A stretch of DNA of 36,805 nt. It comes from a virus. Where the stretch lies: positions 1 to 36,805 of IMG/VR virus record IMGVR_UViG_3300033571_012350, one strand, 5' to 3'. A program made the position numbers and the translations under genes. Of the stretch, positions 17,375-24,438 are shown piece after piece (position 1 is the stretch's first letter; the number at the start of each line of letters is the position of its first letter). Below the pieces are notes generated by a model that was given only the letters and a program-made list of their open reading frames with translations, had not been told where the DNA came from and did not search any database.

Positions 17375-17614
17375 ATGAAAAAATTACTAGCATTAGTATT
17401 ATTAGCAGTAGCATTAACATCATGTGAGGGTGTTGCATTGAGGAAAGAACAAACAAACAACGATGAATTTAAAGTTGAATTGTTATTTGAACATGATGGT
17501 GTTAAAGTGTATAGATTTTGGGATGGTGGTAGAAGTCATTATTTCACTAATAAAGGTGAAACAATGTCATCACAAACATCAGGTAAAACAAGGTACGACG
17601 AGAATATTCAATAA
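17375..17614 (+). CDS. Lipoprotein, DUF4884-like
   Basis: 79 aa. An N-terminal Lys pair, a hydrophobic stretch and the lipobox LTSC (Cys 17) mark a type II signal peptide, so the protein should be lipid-anchored in the cell envelope. The mature part (VELLFEHDGVKVYRFWDGG, then HYFTN) resembles a small family of phage and bacterial lipoproteins annotated DUF4884. It heads a set of three envelope proteins. A role in superinfection exclusion is a reasonable guess for a phage lipoprotein but nothing here proves it. Confidence 0.75.
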   Translation: MKKLLALVLLAVALTSCEGVALRKEQTNNDEFKVELLFEHDGVKVYRFWDGGRSHYFTNKGETMSSQTSGKTRYDENIQ

Positions 17615-17622
17615 AAAAACAG

Positions 17623-17928
17623 ATGAAAAAATTAATTAACTTTTTAAAACCCATTTTAGTATTAATTGGATTAATATTAATATTTGATAAAATTGTATTT
17701 CCCGGATTATCAGCGGCTAATACTATTACAAACATGTTATCATTAACAGCAGGTATAATAGCTTTATATTTTGCTTATCATTTCTGTATCCAATATTATT
17801 TTCCACCAGTTAAAGAAATTGAATTAACAGAGCAAGAACAAGCAAATATAATTGAATATATTAAGAATAAAGGTGTATACAGAGAACCAATTCCAAAAAC
17901 AAAAAACAAACAAAAACAAATAAAATAA
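17623..17928 (+). CDS. Small membrane protein
   Basis: 101 aa with two predicted membrane helices (PILVLIGLILIFDKIVF and LSLTAGIIALYFAYHFCI) and a charged cytoplasmic tail ending in a Lys/Asn-rich run. It lies 8 nt after the lipoprotein and 1 nt before the SPFH gene, suggesting a membrane complex. A reverse-strand frame here is a shadow. Confidence 0.7.
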   Translation: MKKLINFLKPILVLIGLILIFDKIVFPGLSAANTITNMLSLTAGIIALYFAYHFCIQYYFPPVKEIELTEQEQANIIEYIKNKGVYREPIPKTKNKQKQIK

Positions 17929-17929
17929 C

Positions 17930-18880
17930 ATGAAAAAATTTGATAGATACGATCATCGTTATGATCCTCTTACTAATAGTAGAAGAAGTGATCAAGAATT
18001 AGATCAAATGGAACAAGAATTTAACCAAAAACAACAATTAAAAGCAACAAAAATGATTAAAAACGTAGTAGCAGCAATCGTAGGATTTATCTTATTAGTA
18101 ACATCATTCTTCTCATGTGAGAGAATTGATGCGGGACACGTAGGTGTTAAAGTTAACCAATATGGAGATAATAAAGGTGTAGATGATGTAACCGCAGTAA
18201 CGGGGATGGTATTTTATAATCCATTTACAACACGAATTTATGAGTTTCCAACATTTATTCAACATAAAGAATATAAAGGTGAGGATTCATTCATTGTAAA
18301 TAGTAAAGATGGATCTGAATTTAGTGTGTCACCTATTATGAACTATTCAGTTAAACGTGAGAAAGTACCAGCAATCTTTAGCAAATATCGTAGACCGCTA
18401 GAGGATATTGAAGAAGGATTTTTAAAGACAGCAGTTTATGATGCATTTCGATTAGCAACTAACAAATACACAGCTGATGAATTAATTAGTAATAGAGCAT
18501 TATTTGAAATTGAAGTTCGTAGATTATTAGATGGACAATTATTAAAAGAAGGATTCATTATTAATCAATTCACTTCAAATTTAATATATCCTGAAACATT
18601 TAAGAAATCAATTGAGGCTAAGAACAATGCCGTTCAGTCAGCCTTAAGAGCAGAGAACGAAGTTAAAACGGCCGAAGCAAGAGCTAAAATTAAAATAGCA
18701 ACTGCTCAAGGTAATGCCCAAGCAATGTTAACATCAGCTAAAGCAGAAGCGGAAGCAAATAGAATGAAACAACAAACGTTAACACCACTATTATTACAGT
18801 TAGAATATATTAATAAATGGGATGGTAAGTTACCAGTATATGGAACCACACCAACATTAGTTAAGGGAACAGGTTTCTAA
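17930..18880 (+). CDS. SPFH/band-7 (prohibitin-like) membrane protein
   Basis: 316 aa. A charged N-terminus is followed by a membrane helix (residues 44-62) and a Cys at 63. The SPFH domain begins at GHVGVKVNQYG and runs to about residue 215 (SVSPIMNYSVKREKVPAIFSK is typical). Then comes an Ala/Glu/Lys-rich coiled coil (ENEVKTAEARAKIKIATAQG) that drives oligomerisation, and a short tail. Such proteins form large ring assemblies that organise membranes and hold proteases such as HflB/FtsH. In a phage, it may control FtsH, lysis timing or membrane remodelling. Its gene ends just before a terminator. Confidence 0.88.
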   Translation: MKKFDRYDHRYDPLTNSRRSDQELDQMEQEFNQKQQLKATKMIKNVVAAIVGFILLVTSFFSCERIDAGHVGVKVNQYGDNKGVDDVTAVTGMVFYNPFTTRIYEFPTFIQHKEYKGEDSFIVNSKDGSEFSVSPIMNYSVKREKVPAIFSKYRRPLEDIEEGFLKTAVYDAFRLATNKYTADELISNRALFEIEVRRLLDGQLLKEGFIINQFTSNLIYPETFKKSIEAKNNAVQSALRAENEVKTAEARAKIKIATAQGNAQAMLTSAKAEAEANRMKQQTLTPLLLQLEYINKWDGKLPVYGTTPTLVKGTGF

Positions 18881-18888
18881 TATAAAAT

Positions 18889-18911
18889 GGGGCTTGGATA
18901 ACCTAGGCCCC
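18889..18911 (+). terminator. Terminator hairpin with the next promoter in its loop
   Basis: Stem GGGGCTTGG / CCTAGGCCCC (9 bp with two G-U pairs) around a loop of about five bases, then ATATTTACATTTAATT. The loop is the -33 element ATAACC of the following promoter, so the two signals share sequence. Confidence 0.7.
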
Positions 18912-18924
18912 ATATTTACATTTA
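18898..18924 (+). promoter_or_regulatory. Phage promoter threaded through a terminator
   Basis: ATAACC and TACATTTA in 19-nt phase. The -33 element is a weaker variant (TA for TG). The leader matches the A/T-rich class and ends AATAAAGATAATG. Confidence 0.55.
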
Positions 18925-18947
18925 ATTATATTAAAAAAATAAAGATA

Positions 18948-19271
18948 ATGTATAATCCACTTTACGCTTGGCAGAAGAAACAGGATAAACAAAGTGATTA
19001 CAGAGTGGATCCATACTTAGAAAGTATAAAACAAGTTAAAAAAAGCTTAAGTAAAAAGTTAAGAGCACAACAATATAAAAACTTAATCCATGATATGGAT
19101 AAGGAAATGTTTGATACTATTTGTAAAATGTTAACATCAGATGATGCCGGTAATATAGAAATGGCTAGAGAAATAATATATCAAAGCAAATTATTTCCTT
19201 ATCAAATAAATGAATTAGTTCAAACTGAAAAATATAGAGTAGCATTGATATGGGGTCACACACCTTTTTAA
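18948..19271 (+). CDS. Helical protein of unknown function
   Basis: 107 aa. The start MYNPLYAWQKKQ follows the usual leader; a longer in-frame start would run back into the terminator. Basic N-terminal half (IKQVKKSLSKKLRAQQYKNL) and a helical C-terminal half with MLTSDDAGNIEMAREI, which is reminiscent of an armadillo/HEAT-like segment. No named family. Confidence 0.65.
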   Translation: MYNPLYAWQKKQDKQSDYRVDPYLESIKQVKKSLSKKLRAQQYKNLIHDMDKEMFDTICKMLTSDDAGNIEMAREIIYQSKLFPYQINELVQTEKYRVALIWGHTPF

Positions 19272-19280
19272 TTTTAACAT

Positions 19281-19535
19281 ATGGTAGATATTATTAAAAC
19301 ATGGGAAACAGTTTACTTCCAAGCTCAAAATGGAGTGGATGTAGAAGTAATAGAGTTAAGTTACAATCATAAATCAAAATCAATTGATGTAACAACAGCA
19401 AATGAAGAAGCAGTATCATTTAAAGGTGACTCAATAAGTCAAGTAACATTAAAAATAGAAGCATTAAATAAAATGTTAGAGTATTTAAAACAAATAGAAA
19501 AAACACCAAATGCAGCTTTTTCGAAATTCGCATAA
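19281..19535 (+). CDS. Small protein of unknown function
   Basis: 84 aa, beta-rich first half (TVYFQAQNGVDVEVIELSYN) and a helical second half (LKIEALNKMLEYLKQIEKT). Shares a transcript with the previous gene (9-nt gap). Its stop TAA is part of the promoter that follows. Confidence 0.6.
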   Translation: MVDIIKTWETVYFQAQNGVDVEVIELSYNHKSKSIDVTTANEEAVSFKGDSISQVTLKIEALNKMLEYLKQIEKTPNAAFSKFA

Positions 19536-19558
19536 CCTCCTACGTATATATAATTTTA
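19532..19558 (+). promoter_or_regulatory. Probable phage promoter before a structured leader
   Basis: ATAACC and TAATTTTA in 19-nt phase. Both elements deviate from consensus but the spacing is exact. Downstream are about 85 nt of leader containing the hairpin at 19564-19619. Confidence 0.45.
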
Positions 19559-19563
19559 ATAGC

Positions 19564-19619
19564 AAGTGTGACGGCGGGAACTTTATATTGAAGGATATAA
19601 ATTACCCGACAAGCCACTT
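19564..19619 (+). ncRNA. Structured leader or small RNA candidate
   Basis: Nested pairings in a non-coding gap: AAGT / ACTT at the ends, GGC / GCC inside, CGGG / CCCG, and TTATAT / ATATAA around a TGAAGG loop. Interior loops separate the stems. The sequence is more GC-mixed than its surroundings. It lies between a probable promoter and a small membrane-protein gene, so it may be a 5'-UTR element or a separate small RNA. No match to a riboswitch class I know. Confidence 0.4.
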
Positions 19620-19645
19620 AACCCACATATAAAGTAAAACAAAAT

Positions 19646-19852
19646 ATGAACGTAACAATAGGAATATTAATTGGGGTAGTGGTTATACAGTTGGTTATGG
19701 TGGGATTAATTATATTATTAGGCCAGCAATCAGCAATGATAAACTATAAGGTTAATCAGTTATTAAGTAATGATGAGGTAAAGAAAAAACGAACACCAAA
19801 ACCAAAGGCAATGGGGTTTAAAATAGCACAACCTAAAGCAACTAAAAAATGA
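19646..19852 (+). CDS. Small single-pass membrane protein
   Basis: 68 aa with one N-terminal membrane helix (IGILIGVVVIQLVMVGLIIL) and a Lys/Pro-rich cytoplasmic tail (KKKRTPKPKAMGFK). Its end overlaps the next gene by 4 nt. Confidence 0.65.
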   Translation: MNVTIGILIGVVVIQLVMVGLIILLGQQSAMINYKVNQLLSNDEVKKKRTPKPKAMGFKIAQPKATKK

Positions 19853-20106
19853 AAAAGATAACATTAGAGGCTAAAAAATTAGTAGATGAATTTAAACCGC
19901 ATGTCTATTGTTATATGGGTAGCGGAATGTTATCTAATGATTATGATGAGCGAACAGTATTACATAATGCTAAAATATGTGCAGTCATATCAGTTAATAA
20001 AATAATTGAGGCAATGGATAAAGTATTATTTCCAAATCCATTCAAAATGTATTATGAAGAATTAATTAACGAAATAAATAATTTAAAGCATGAGCAAAAA
20101 CAGTAA
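19849..20106 (+). CDS. Small protein, phage type, unknown function
   Basis: 85 aa. EAKKLVDEFKPHVYC and LHNAKICAVISVNKIIEAMD followed by a helix resemble small uncharacterised proteins common in phages of Bacteroidota (pattern AK..V..F......NAK.CA...V..II). I cannot assign a function. Overlaps neighbours on both sides (4 and 17 nt). Confidence 0.65.
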   Translation: MKKITLEAKKLVDEFKPHVYCYMGSGMLSNDYDERTVLHNAKICAVISVNKIIEAMDKVLFPNPFKMYYEELINEINNLKHEQKQ

Positions 20107-20281
20107 TTCAAGTAACGGAATAGGATTAGGAACAATGTTGTTTTTAATATTCCTAGTATTAAAATTAACTAATAACATCGATTGGAGTTGGTGGTGGGTA
20201 ACAGCACCGTTATGGATACCAATTAGTATTGTAGTAATAATTTTAGGTATGGTAGTTTTAGCAGCAGCAATAAAGGGATAG
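20090..20281 (+). CDS. Small two-helix membrane protein
   Basis: 63 aa with two membrane helices: TMLFLIFLVLKLTNNIDW and IPISIVVIILGMVVLAAAI, joined by a Trp-rich linker (WSWWWVTAPLW). Similar proteins in phages are sometimes labelled transmembrane fragile-X-F. Starts within the end of the preceding gene. Confidence 0.65.
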   Translation: MSKNSNSSNGIGLGTMLFLIFLVLKLTNNIDWSWWWVTAPLWIPISIVVIILGMVVLAAAIKG

Positions 20282-20284
20282 GTT

Positions 20285-20476
20285 ATGAAAAAGTTTGGAA
20301 AAGAGTTAATTTTTATAAGTCAAATAAAAAGAAATGGTAGAGGAGTTGATATAGACATCTCAAAGGAATATATAGAAATGATGCGAAATGACTTATTTCA
20401 TTTGACAGCCCTATCATTAAGTGAAAAAACATTCATAGCAAGTGGATTTAATTCATTTGTAGTTAAATTAAAATAA
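20285..20476 (+). CDS. Small protein of unknown function
   Basis: 63 aa starting at GATAGGTTATG. Basic strand/helix mix (ELIFISQIKRNGRGVDIDIS) without a recognised motif. Confidence 0.55.
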   Translation: MKKFGKELIFISQIKRNGRGVDIDISKEYIEMMRNDLFHLTALSLSEKTFIASGFNSFVVKLK

Positions 20477-20481
20477 AGGTT

Positions 20482-20511
20482 ATGAAAAATATAAAAATAA
20501 ATAATATATGA
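20482..20511 (+). CDS. Nine-codon leader ORF
   Basis: MKNIKINNI then TGA. It has the full start signature AAATAAAGGTTATG, and its stop overlaps the next ATG as ATGA. Too short to be a typical protein; more likely a translational coupler for the next gene or a chance remnant. Confidence 0.35.
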   Translation: MKNIKINNI

Positions 20512-20699
20512 ACAATTCAGTAAGAGATTATAGAGGCAACATAGTTGGGTATGAATGTTATACTTGTGGTAAAGTTGCTCAAAGTATGTGGGGACAAACA
20601 TGCAACGAATGTAGAAAAAAAGAAGAGCAAAGCAATTCTTTAGTTAAAGAAGTTAGAAAATTAAGAGAAGAAATTGCACAATTAAAAAATTGCAAATAA
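20508..20699 (+). CDS. Zinc-ribbon plus coiled-coil microprotein
   Basis: 63 aa. CYTCG near residue 17 and CNECRKK near residue 33 form a CxxC...CxxC zinc ribbon; the rest (NSLVKEVRKLREEIAQLKN) is a coiled coil likely to dimerise. Its own start lacks the GGTTATG signature, so it may depend on coupling to the nine-codon ORF. Confidence 0.65.
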   Translation: MNNSVRDYRGNIVGYECYTCGKVAQSMWGQTCNECRKKEEQSNSLVKEVRKLREEIAQLKNCK

Positions 20700-20704
20700 A
20701 GGTT

Positions 20705-21151
20705 ATGAAAAAATACATCAACAGATTGCTATTCATGTTAGGTTACGAGCCAATTAAACCTAAATACCCTCAATTCAACCCAACAATAGTTGATAAAAAA
20801 ATAATGCAAATTAGATCGGTATATAATATACCACAAGATATGATTATTGGACACATTGATCCAAAGATTGTTGAGAATAGTATTAAATATGAGGTTAATC
20901 AGAAATTACTTAGTACATTGACAGAGTTGATTGATTATCAAACAACCACAAAATCAACACCAATAGGTAATGAATATATAATTGTAGATACACTAAAAAC
21001 ATCTAAAAATGCATTTGGAAATGTATTAGAATATGATATTATAATTAAATTAAATCAAGATAGTACATTACATTATAGTCGTATTACAGATGATGGAACA
21101 TTAGTTCAAGTATCAGTATTACCTTTAAAACCAGAGCAATGGAAGAAATAG
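20705..21151 (+). CDS. Protein of unknown function
   Basis: 148 aa. The start at AAAGGTTATG gives MKKYINRLLFMLGYEPIKPK, a short amphipathic helix then a Pro-rich link. The C-terminal half alternates strands (YIIVDTLKTSKNAFGNVLEY ... LHYSRITDDGTLVQVSVL). No known family. Overlaps the next gene by 13 nt. Confidence 0.65.
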   Translation: MKKYINRLLFMLGYEPIKPKYPQFNPTIVDKKIMQIRSVYNIPQDMIIGHIDPKIVENSIKYEVNQKLLSTLTELIDYQTTTKSTPIGNEYIIVDTLKTSKNAFGNVLEYDIIIKLNQDSTLHYSRITDDGTLVQVSVLPLKPEQWKK

Positions 21152-21369
21152 AAAATCAAGAATATAAAACACCCGAAGTTAGTGTAACTAATGGATCATT
21201 TAAAATATTTGATAAACAATTTGAAATAAATTGGGAGCAAGTACGATCATTAGATGACTTAATAATGATTATGAAAGCAATGAATATTACAATACATTGG
21301 TATTCAGATGAATGTCCAGAACAATTTAAGGAAATATATAATAAAAGATTTCTAATTGAAAAGAAATAA
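21139..21369 (+). CDS. Small acidic protein of unknown function
   Basis: 76 aa, with a short beta pair (SFKIFDKQFEINWEQVR) and a helix. The name-free family is not recognised. Followed by the next start after 1 nt. Confidence 0.6.
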   Translation: MEEIENQEYKTPEVSVTNGSFKIFDKQFEINWEQVRSLDDLIMIMKAMNITIHWYSDECPEQFKEIYNKRFLIEKK

Positions 21370-21370
21370 C

Positions 21371-21640
21371 ATGAAATATAGAAAAAAACCAGTAGAAATT
21401 GAAGCGATTCAATTTACAAGAACTAATTGGGAACAAGTTAAAGAGTTCACCGGAGGTAAAGTTCAAGATATTACTATTGAAAAAAGAATGGATGGTATTG
21501 CAACTTGTATTATCCCAACATTAGAAGGAATAATGTCAGCCACCGAAGGAGATTATATTATCAAAGGTGTTAAAGGAGAATTTTATCCTTGCAAACCAGA
21601 TATTTTTGAATTAACATATGAGCAAATAGAAAATGAGTAG
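21371..21640 (+). CDS. MKYRKKPV-type small phage protein
   Basis: 89 aa. The N-terminus MKYRKKPVEIEAIQFTRTNW and the later EGDYIIKGVKGEFYPCKPDIFE are the hallmarks of a small protein widespread in phages and prophages, function unknown. I use the ATG at which the family normally begins rather than one five codons earlier, which overlaps the previous stop. Confidence 0.8.
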   Translation: MKYRKKPVEIEAIQFTRTNWEQVKEFTGGKVQDITIEKRMDGIATCIIPTLEGIMSATEGDYIIKGVKGEFYPCKPDIFELTYEQIENE

Positions 21641-21881
21641 GTTAGCAAGAAAAAATTGGACAGATGATAAGTATGGAATCAAATCATCAGGTGGGGTACT
21701 AGATGCTATGGATAATGTAGTTAAAGTAGTAGCCAGAATGACAGATGATGAATATGATTACTATTGTGATATAGCAACAGATGATGAAATTGGATTATTA
21801 GTTGAAGAAAATTTAACATTCAAACAAAAACGACAATTAATAACATTGTTAACTACTAAAGTATATGGAAGAAAAGTATAG
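21633..21881 (+). CDS. Small acidic protein of unknown function
   Basis: 82 aa, acidic central part (MTDDEYDYYCDIATDDEIGL) between basic ends. No recognised motif. Overlaps neighbours by 8 and 17 nt. Confidence 0.6.
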   Translation: MSRLARKNWTDDKYGIKSSGGVLDAMDNVVKVVARMTDDEYDYYCDIATDDEIGLLVEENLTFKQKRQLITLLTTKVYGRKV

Positions 21882-22128
21882 TCCGTATTGTCCGGCTTGT
21901 AGTGCATGTGGTGAGGAAGGATGCTGTAGTCCATTAATGTGTACTCAAGCCCCGGACGGCCACTATTGCCAGTCATACTTAATTCACTTGCAAATCGCTT
22001 ATAGAATGGACAAGTACTTTATGGAGAACATATATGATGATTTAGATGAAGGAACAAAACATAGGTACGATATGGAATGGGATAGGGTATATGACCAGAC
22101 ATACAAAATAAATAATGACCCCGACTAG
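21865..22128 (+). CDS. Cys-rich small protein
   Basis: 87 aa. The first 35 residues contain eight Cys (CPACSACGEEGCC ... MCTQAPDGHYCQSYL), enough for one or two zinc sites, followed by helices (IHLQIAYRMDKYFMENIYDD). Similar Cys-rich proteins occur in phages without a known role. Its stop lies in the next promoter. Confidence 0.65.
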   Translation: MEEKYSPYCPACSACGEEGCCSPLMCTQAPDGHYCQSYLIHLQIAYRMDKYFMENIYDDLDEGTKHRYDMEWDRVYDQTYKINNDPD

Positions 22129-22141
22129 ATTATTATATTTA
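22115..22141 (+). promoter_or_regulatory. Phage promoter before a 49-aa membrane gene
   Basis: ATGACC and TATATTTA in 19-nt phase, overlapping the end of the Cys-rich gene; leader ends AATAAAGGTTATG. Confidence 0.7.
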
Positions 22142-22163
22142 ATTATATTTAAAAATAAAGGTT

Positions 22164-22313
22164 ATGACAGCATTAGCATTTTTATTAGTAGTAAGCATTT
22201 TCCTTAATATAATGTTTTTCTTTATTATATCAGGATATCAAAAAGTTATTTTAGATAAAATTACAGAATTGAAGAGGAAAATTGATAGTAAGGATATAGA
22301 TATAAAATTATAA
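22164..22313 (+). CDS. Small membrane protein, copy A
   Basis: 49 aa. One long membrane helix (ALAFLLVVSIFLNIMFFFII) and a Lys-rich tail (ITELKRKIDSKDIDIK). Its first ten residues closely match those of the 34-aa protein at 24806, and both end in a KIDxK-type helix, so they look like duplicates. Excellent start signature. Confidence 0.65.
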   Translation: MTALAFLLVVSIFLNIMFFFIISGYQKVILDKITELKRKIDSKDIDIKL

Positions 22314-22322
22314 ATAAAGGTT

Positions 22323-23429
22323 ATGAAAAACATTCATTTAATACCAACGGATAAACCAAGTAGGTTAAGTAAATTTGTAAATCAATTATACTTTTTTAAA
22401 GAAACAGAAGTAAAAGGTCTAATAGACCAACACATCTACATCACTTCTGATGAAAAATTACCTTATGATAGTTCAATATTTGATAACGGAGCTTTTTATC
22501 ATATAGATGCAGCAGGAGATGTTCATATTATAACTAAACACACTTTTAAACCTAACCCAAATTTTTGCAAAAAAATCATCCTAACAACAGACCAAGACTT
22601 AATCAAAGATGGTGTACAAACTATTGATGATGAGTTTCTTGAATGGTTTATTAAGAATCCAAGTTGTGAGTGGGTTGATGTTAAATATCAATATTGGGAA
22701 GGAAGATATACTTATAAAATCAGCATTCCAAAACAGCTACCAACAGTGACTATGGAAGAATTCATTAAAGAATTAGATGAAAAGTTTCCAATACAAGAAC
22801 CTAAACACAAATACGAATACATTGGAGAATGCAAAGGAAATAATAACAATGGTTGTTTCTTAGATAGTTCAGGACATAATTGTGGGTGTTTTATCAGAGT
22901 TCTAAAAGAAGAACCTAAACAACATATTGATTTAATCAATGATAATATTGAAGAGTTTGATACTAAATTAGAGCAATTTAAACAAGAAACACTTGAAGAA
23001 GCTGCTGAAAGATTGTCATTAGAAAAGTATCCAGAAGAGTTTAGAGTTGATGACGGATGTAATTATCCGCAGCAAGAATGGGATATAAATAAAACTGATA
23101 GGACAATATATAAAAAAGGATTTATTAATGGAGCTAAATTGCAAGCAGAAAGAAGTCAAATAATAGTTCCGCCTGATGCTACAAACATAGAAGTATTCGC
23201 AATAAAACCTGATAAAAATGGGAAGTTATTTGCCTATATTGGTTATAAGATATCAAATGGAAATTTTCACTTTAGTGCAGTACCATTTACTGAACCAAAA
23301 CCTAAAATACTGTATAGTGAGGAAGATATGATTGAATATTCTGATTATTGTTTAATGTGCTCTGCAGAAAAAACACTTAAAATACCTGTATTACCTAAAG
23401 AATGGTTTGAACAATTTAAAAAGAAATAA
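22323..23429 (+). CDS. Modular phage protein of unknown function
   Basis: 368 aa. The N-terminus KNIHLIPTDKPSRL and the segment ILTTDQDLIKDGVQTIDDEF, then NPSCEWVDV, look like a protein I associate with phages and phage-derived loci in Flavobacteriia. Middle: EYIGECKGNNNNGCFLDSSGHNCGCF has four Cys and His that could bind zinc. A helical charged stretch follows, then a C-terminal domain with PPDATNIEVFAIKPDKNGK. Function unknown. Start at AAATAAAGGTTATG. Confidence 0.7.
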   Translation: MKNIHLIPTDKPSRLSKFVNQLYFFKETEVKGLIDQHIYITSDEKLPYDSSIFDNGAFYHIDAAGDVHIITKHTFKPNPNFCKKIILTTDQDLIKDGVQTIDDEFLEWFIKNPSCEWVDVKYQYWEGRYTYKISIPKQLPTVTMEEFIKELDEKFPIQEPKHKYEYIGECKGNNNNGCFLDSSGHNCGCFIRVLKEEPKQHIDLINDNIEEFDTKLEQFKQETLEEAAERLSLEKYPEEFRVDDGCNYPQQEWDINKTDRTIYKKGFINGAKLQAERSQIIVPPDATNIEVFAIKPDKNGKLFAYIGYKISNGNFHFSAVPFTEPKPKILYSEEDMIEYSDYCLMCSAEKTLKIPVLPKEWFEQFKKK

Positions 23430-23432
23430 GAT

Positions 23433-23579
23433 ATGAAACAAATGATTATAAGAACTTGTTCTGATGCTAGTTATTCAAATATAACTCACTTGAATGAATA
23501 TCTTTCTAATGGTTGGATTGTTGTAATGGTAAACCCAATAGGAAAGTATTTAGAATATATATTACAAAAAGATTGTTGA
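23433..23579 (+). CDS. Small protein of unknown function
   Basis: 48 aa (MKQMIIRTCSDASYSNITHL ... GWIVVMVNPIGKYLEY), starts 3 nt after the previous stop. Its pattern of a strand, helix, and GWIVV strand resembles tiny DUF1737/4177-like proteins in phages, but the match is loose. Confidence 0.5.
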   Translation: MKQMIIRTCSDASYSNITHLNEYLSNGWIVVMVNPIGKYLEYILQKDC

Positions 23580-23595
23580 ATTTAAAAAAATAACA

Positions 23596-23877
23596 ATGAC
23601 AAATAAACAAACACCAATTGATTGGTTGATGGAACAAATAACATATGATGATGGTGGTGGACGTAGATTAGCATCATGGATAGAAACGGTTGACTTAAAG
23701 CCATACTTTGATAAAGCACAACAAATGTATTATAGTGATATACAAGATGTGTTCAATGAGGGTTGGTGCAGAGCACAAGAGATGGTAACCAAGATAGCAA
23801 ACGAACAAATGGGTTTCCTAAACCAAAATGACCATGCCATAATAAAACAAATGGTAGAAGACGATATAGAAGAATAA
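23596..23877 (+). CDS. Small phage protein of unknown function
   Basis: 93 aa. It begins MTNKQTPIDWLMEQITYDD, like a group of phage proteins that start with TPIxWL and have a helical tail, although here the tail reads YYSDIQDVFNEGWCRAQEM. Function unknown; co-transcribed with the next gene. Confidence 0.65.
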   Translation: MTNKQTPIDWLMEQITYDDGGGRRLASWIETVDLKPYFDKAQQMYYSDIQDVFNEGWCRAQEMVTKIANEQMGFLNQNDHAIIKQMVEDDIEE

Positions 23878-23887
23878 ATAATCCAGC

Positions 23888-24094
23888 ATGATAGAACTAA
23901 CTAAGTACCAACAAGACAGATCGATATGGCTAAACGAGTCCAACATCGAGACAATGGAAGCACATATCGTACGTGACGGAAATGGAGACGCAAAGTCAAG
24001 CTATGTAGATATATACATGGTGAGTGGACGAGTGTATAGGGTCGAGAATACGATAAAATATATAAACGATTACATCCAAACGGCGGGCAAGTAA
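23888..24094 (+). CDS. FlbD-like small protein
   Basis: 68 aa. MIELTKYQQDRSIWLNESNI ... METMEAHIVRD, then VDIYMVSGRVYRVENTIKYI, follows the FlbD-like pattern (MIxLT, xWLNxxxIExxE, V-x-x-VSGxxYxVxExxxxI). In flagellar systems FlbD is a small uncharacterised protein, and phage copies have no known role. Codon use shifts here (CGA, GTC, ACG, TCG) compared with TTA/AGA-heavy neighbours, and the GC-mixed stretch continues downstream. Confidence 0.6.
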   Translation: MIELTKYQQDRSIWLNESNIETMEAHIVRDGNGDAKSSYVDIYMVSGRVYRVENTIKYINDYIQTAGK

Positions 24095-24389
24095 GACGAC
24101 ATAGCGGCGATATAAACGACTACTGTGATGGATGATAAACGGTGCCGGTGGGTGACAAGCCGGTTAGTAAAGCGTTGTTATAGCGTTTATATATAAGTGT
24201 GAGTGTGTGATGGTATGTGATCGGTAGTGTAAGTGTGGGTGGTGGCGAGATGTGGGTACGTTCACCCCTTGCGCCGGAGGCCAAGCCTCCCTACAAAGAG
24301 GGGACCTATATACAGATATATTGCGGGTCAACGCGCTGGGATTAAAAAATATTGCGCTCCCACCCGCGGGAGTGCGCGATCCTGCTAGG
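24095..24389 (+). other. Non-coding GC-richer stretch with hairpins
   Basis: About 300 nt without a credible gene. Landmarks: a G/T-rich run with almost no C at 24197-24257; a hairpin GGAGGC-CAA-GCCTCC at 24276-24290 enclosed by CCCCT / AGGGG (24265-24303); and a hairpin GCGCTCCC / GGGAGTGCGC at 24354-24377. A frame crossing it lacks a start signal and family resemblance. It may be a structured RNA, a 3'-UTR or a replication/recombination site. Confidence 0.5.
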
Positions 24390-24416
24390 GTGACCCGGGT
24401 TGGGTTGTTATATTTA
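24353..24416 (+). repeat. Promoter-hairpin module, copy 1
   Basis: CTCCCACCCGCGG, a GTGC stretch, then TGACCCGGGT and a TATATTTA promoter. The same order of sequences recurs at 24712-24770 with scattered differences, so the intergenic module appears duplicated. Confidence 0.6.
24390..24416 (+). promoter_or_regulatory. Phage promoter before a 68-aa gene
   Basis: GTGACC and TATATTTA in 19-nt phase, with CCCGGG after the -33 element as at 14218, 24744 and 26105. Confidence 0.65.
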
Positions 24417-24438
24417 TATATAATAAGAAATGCAGGTT

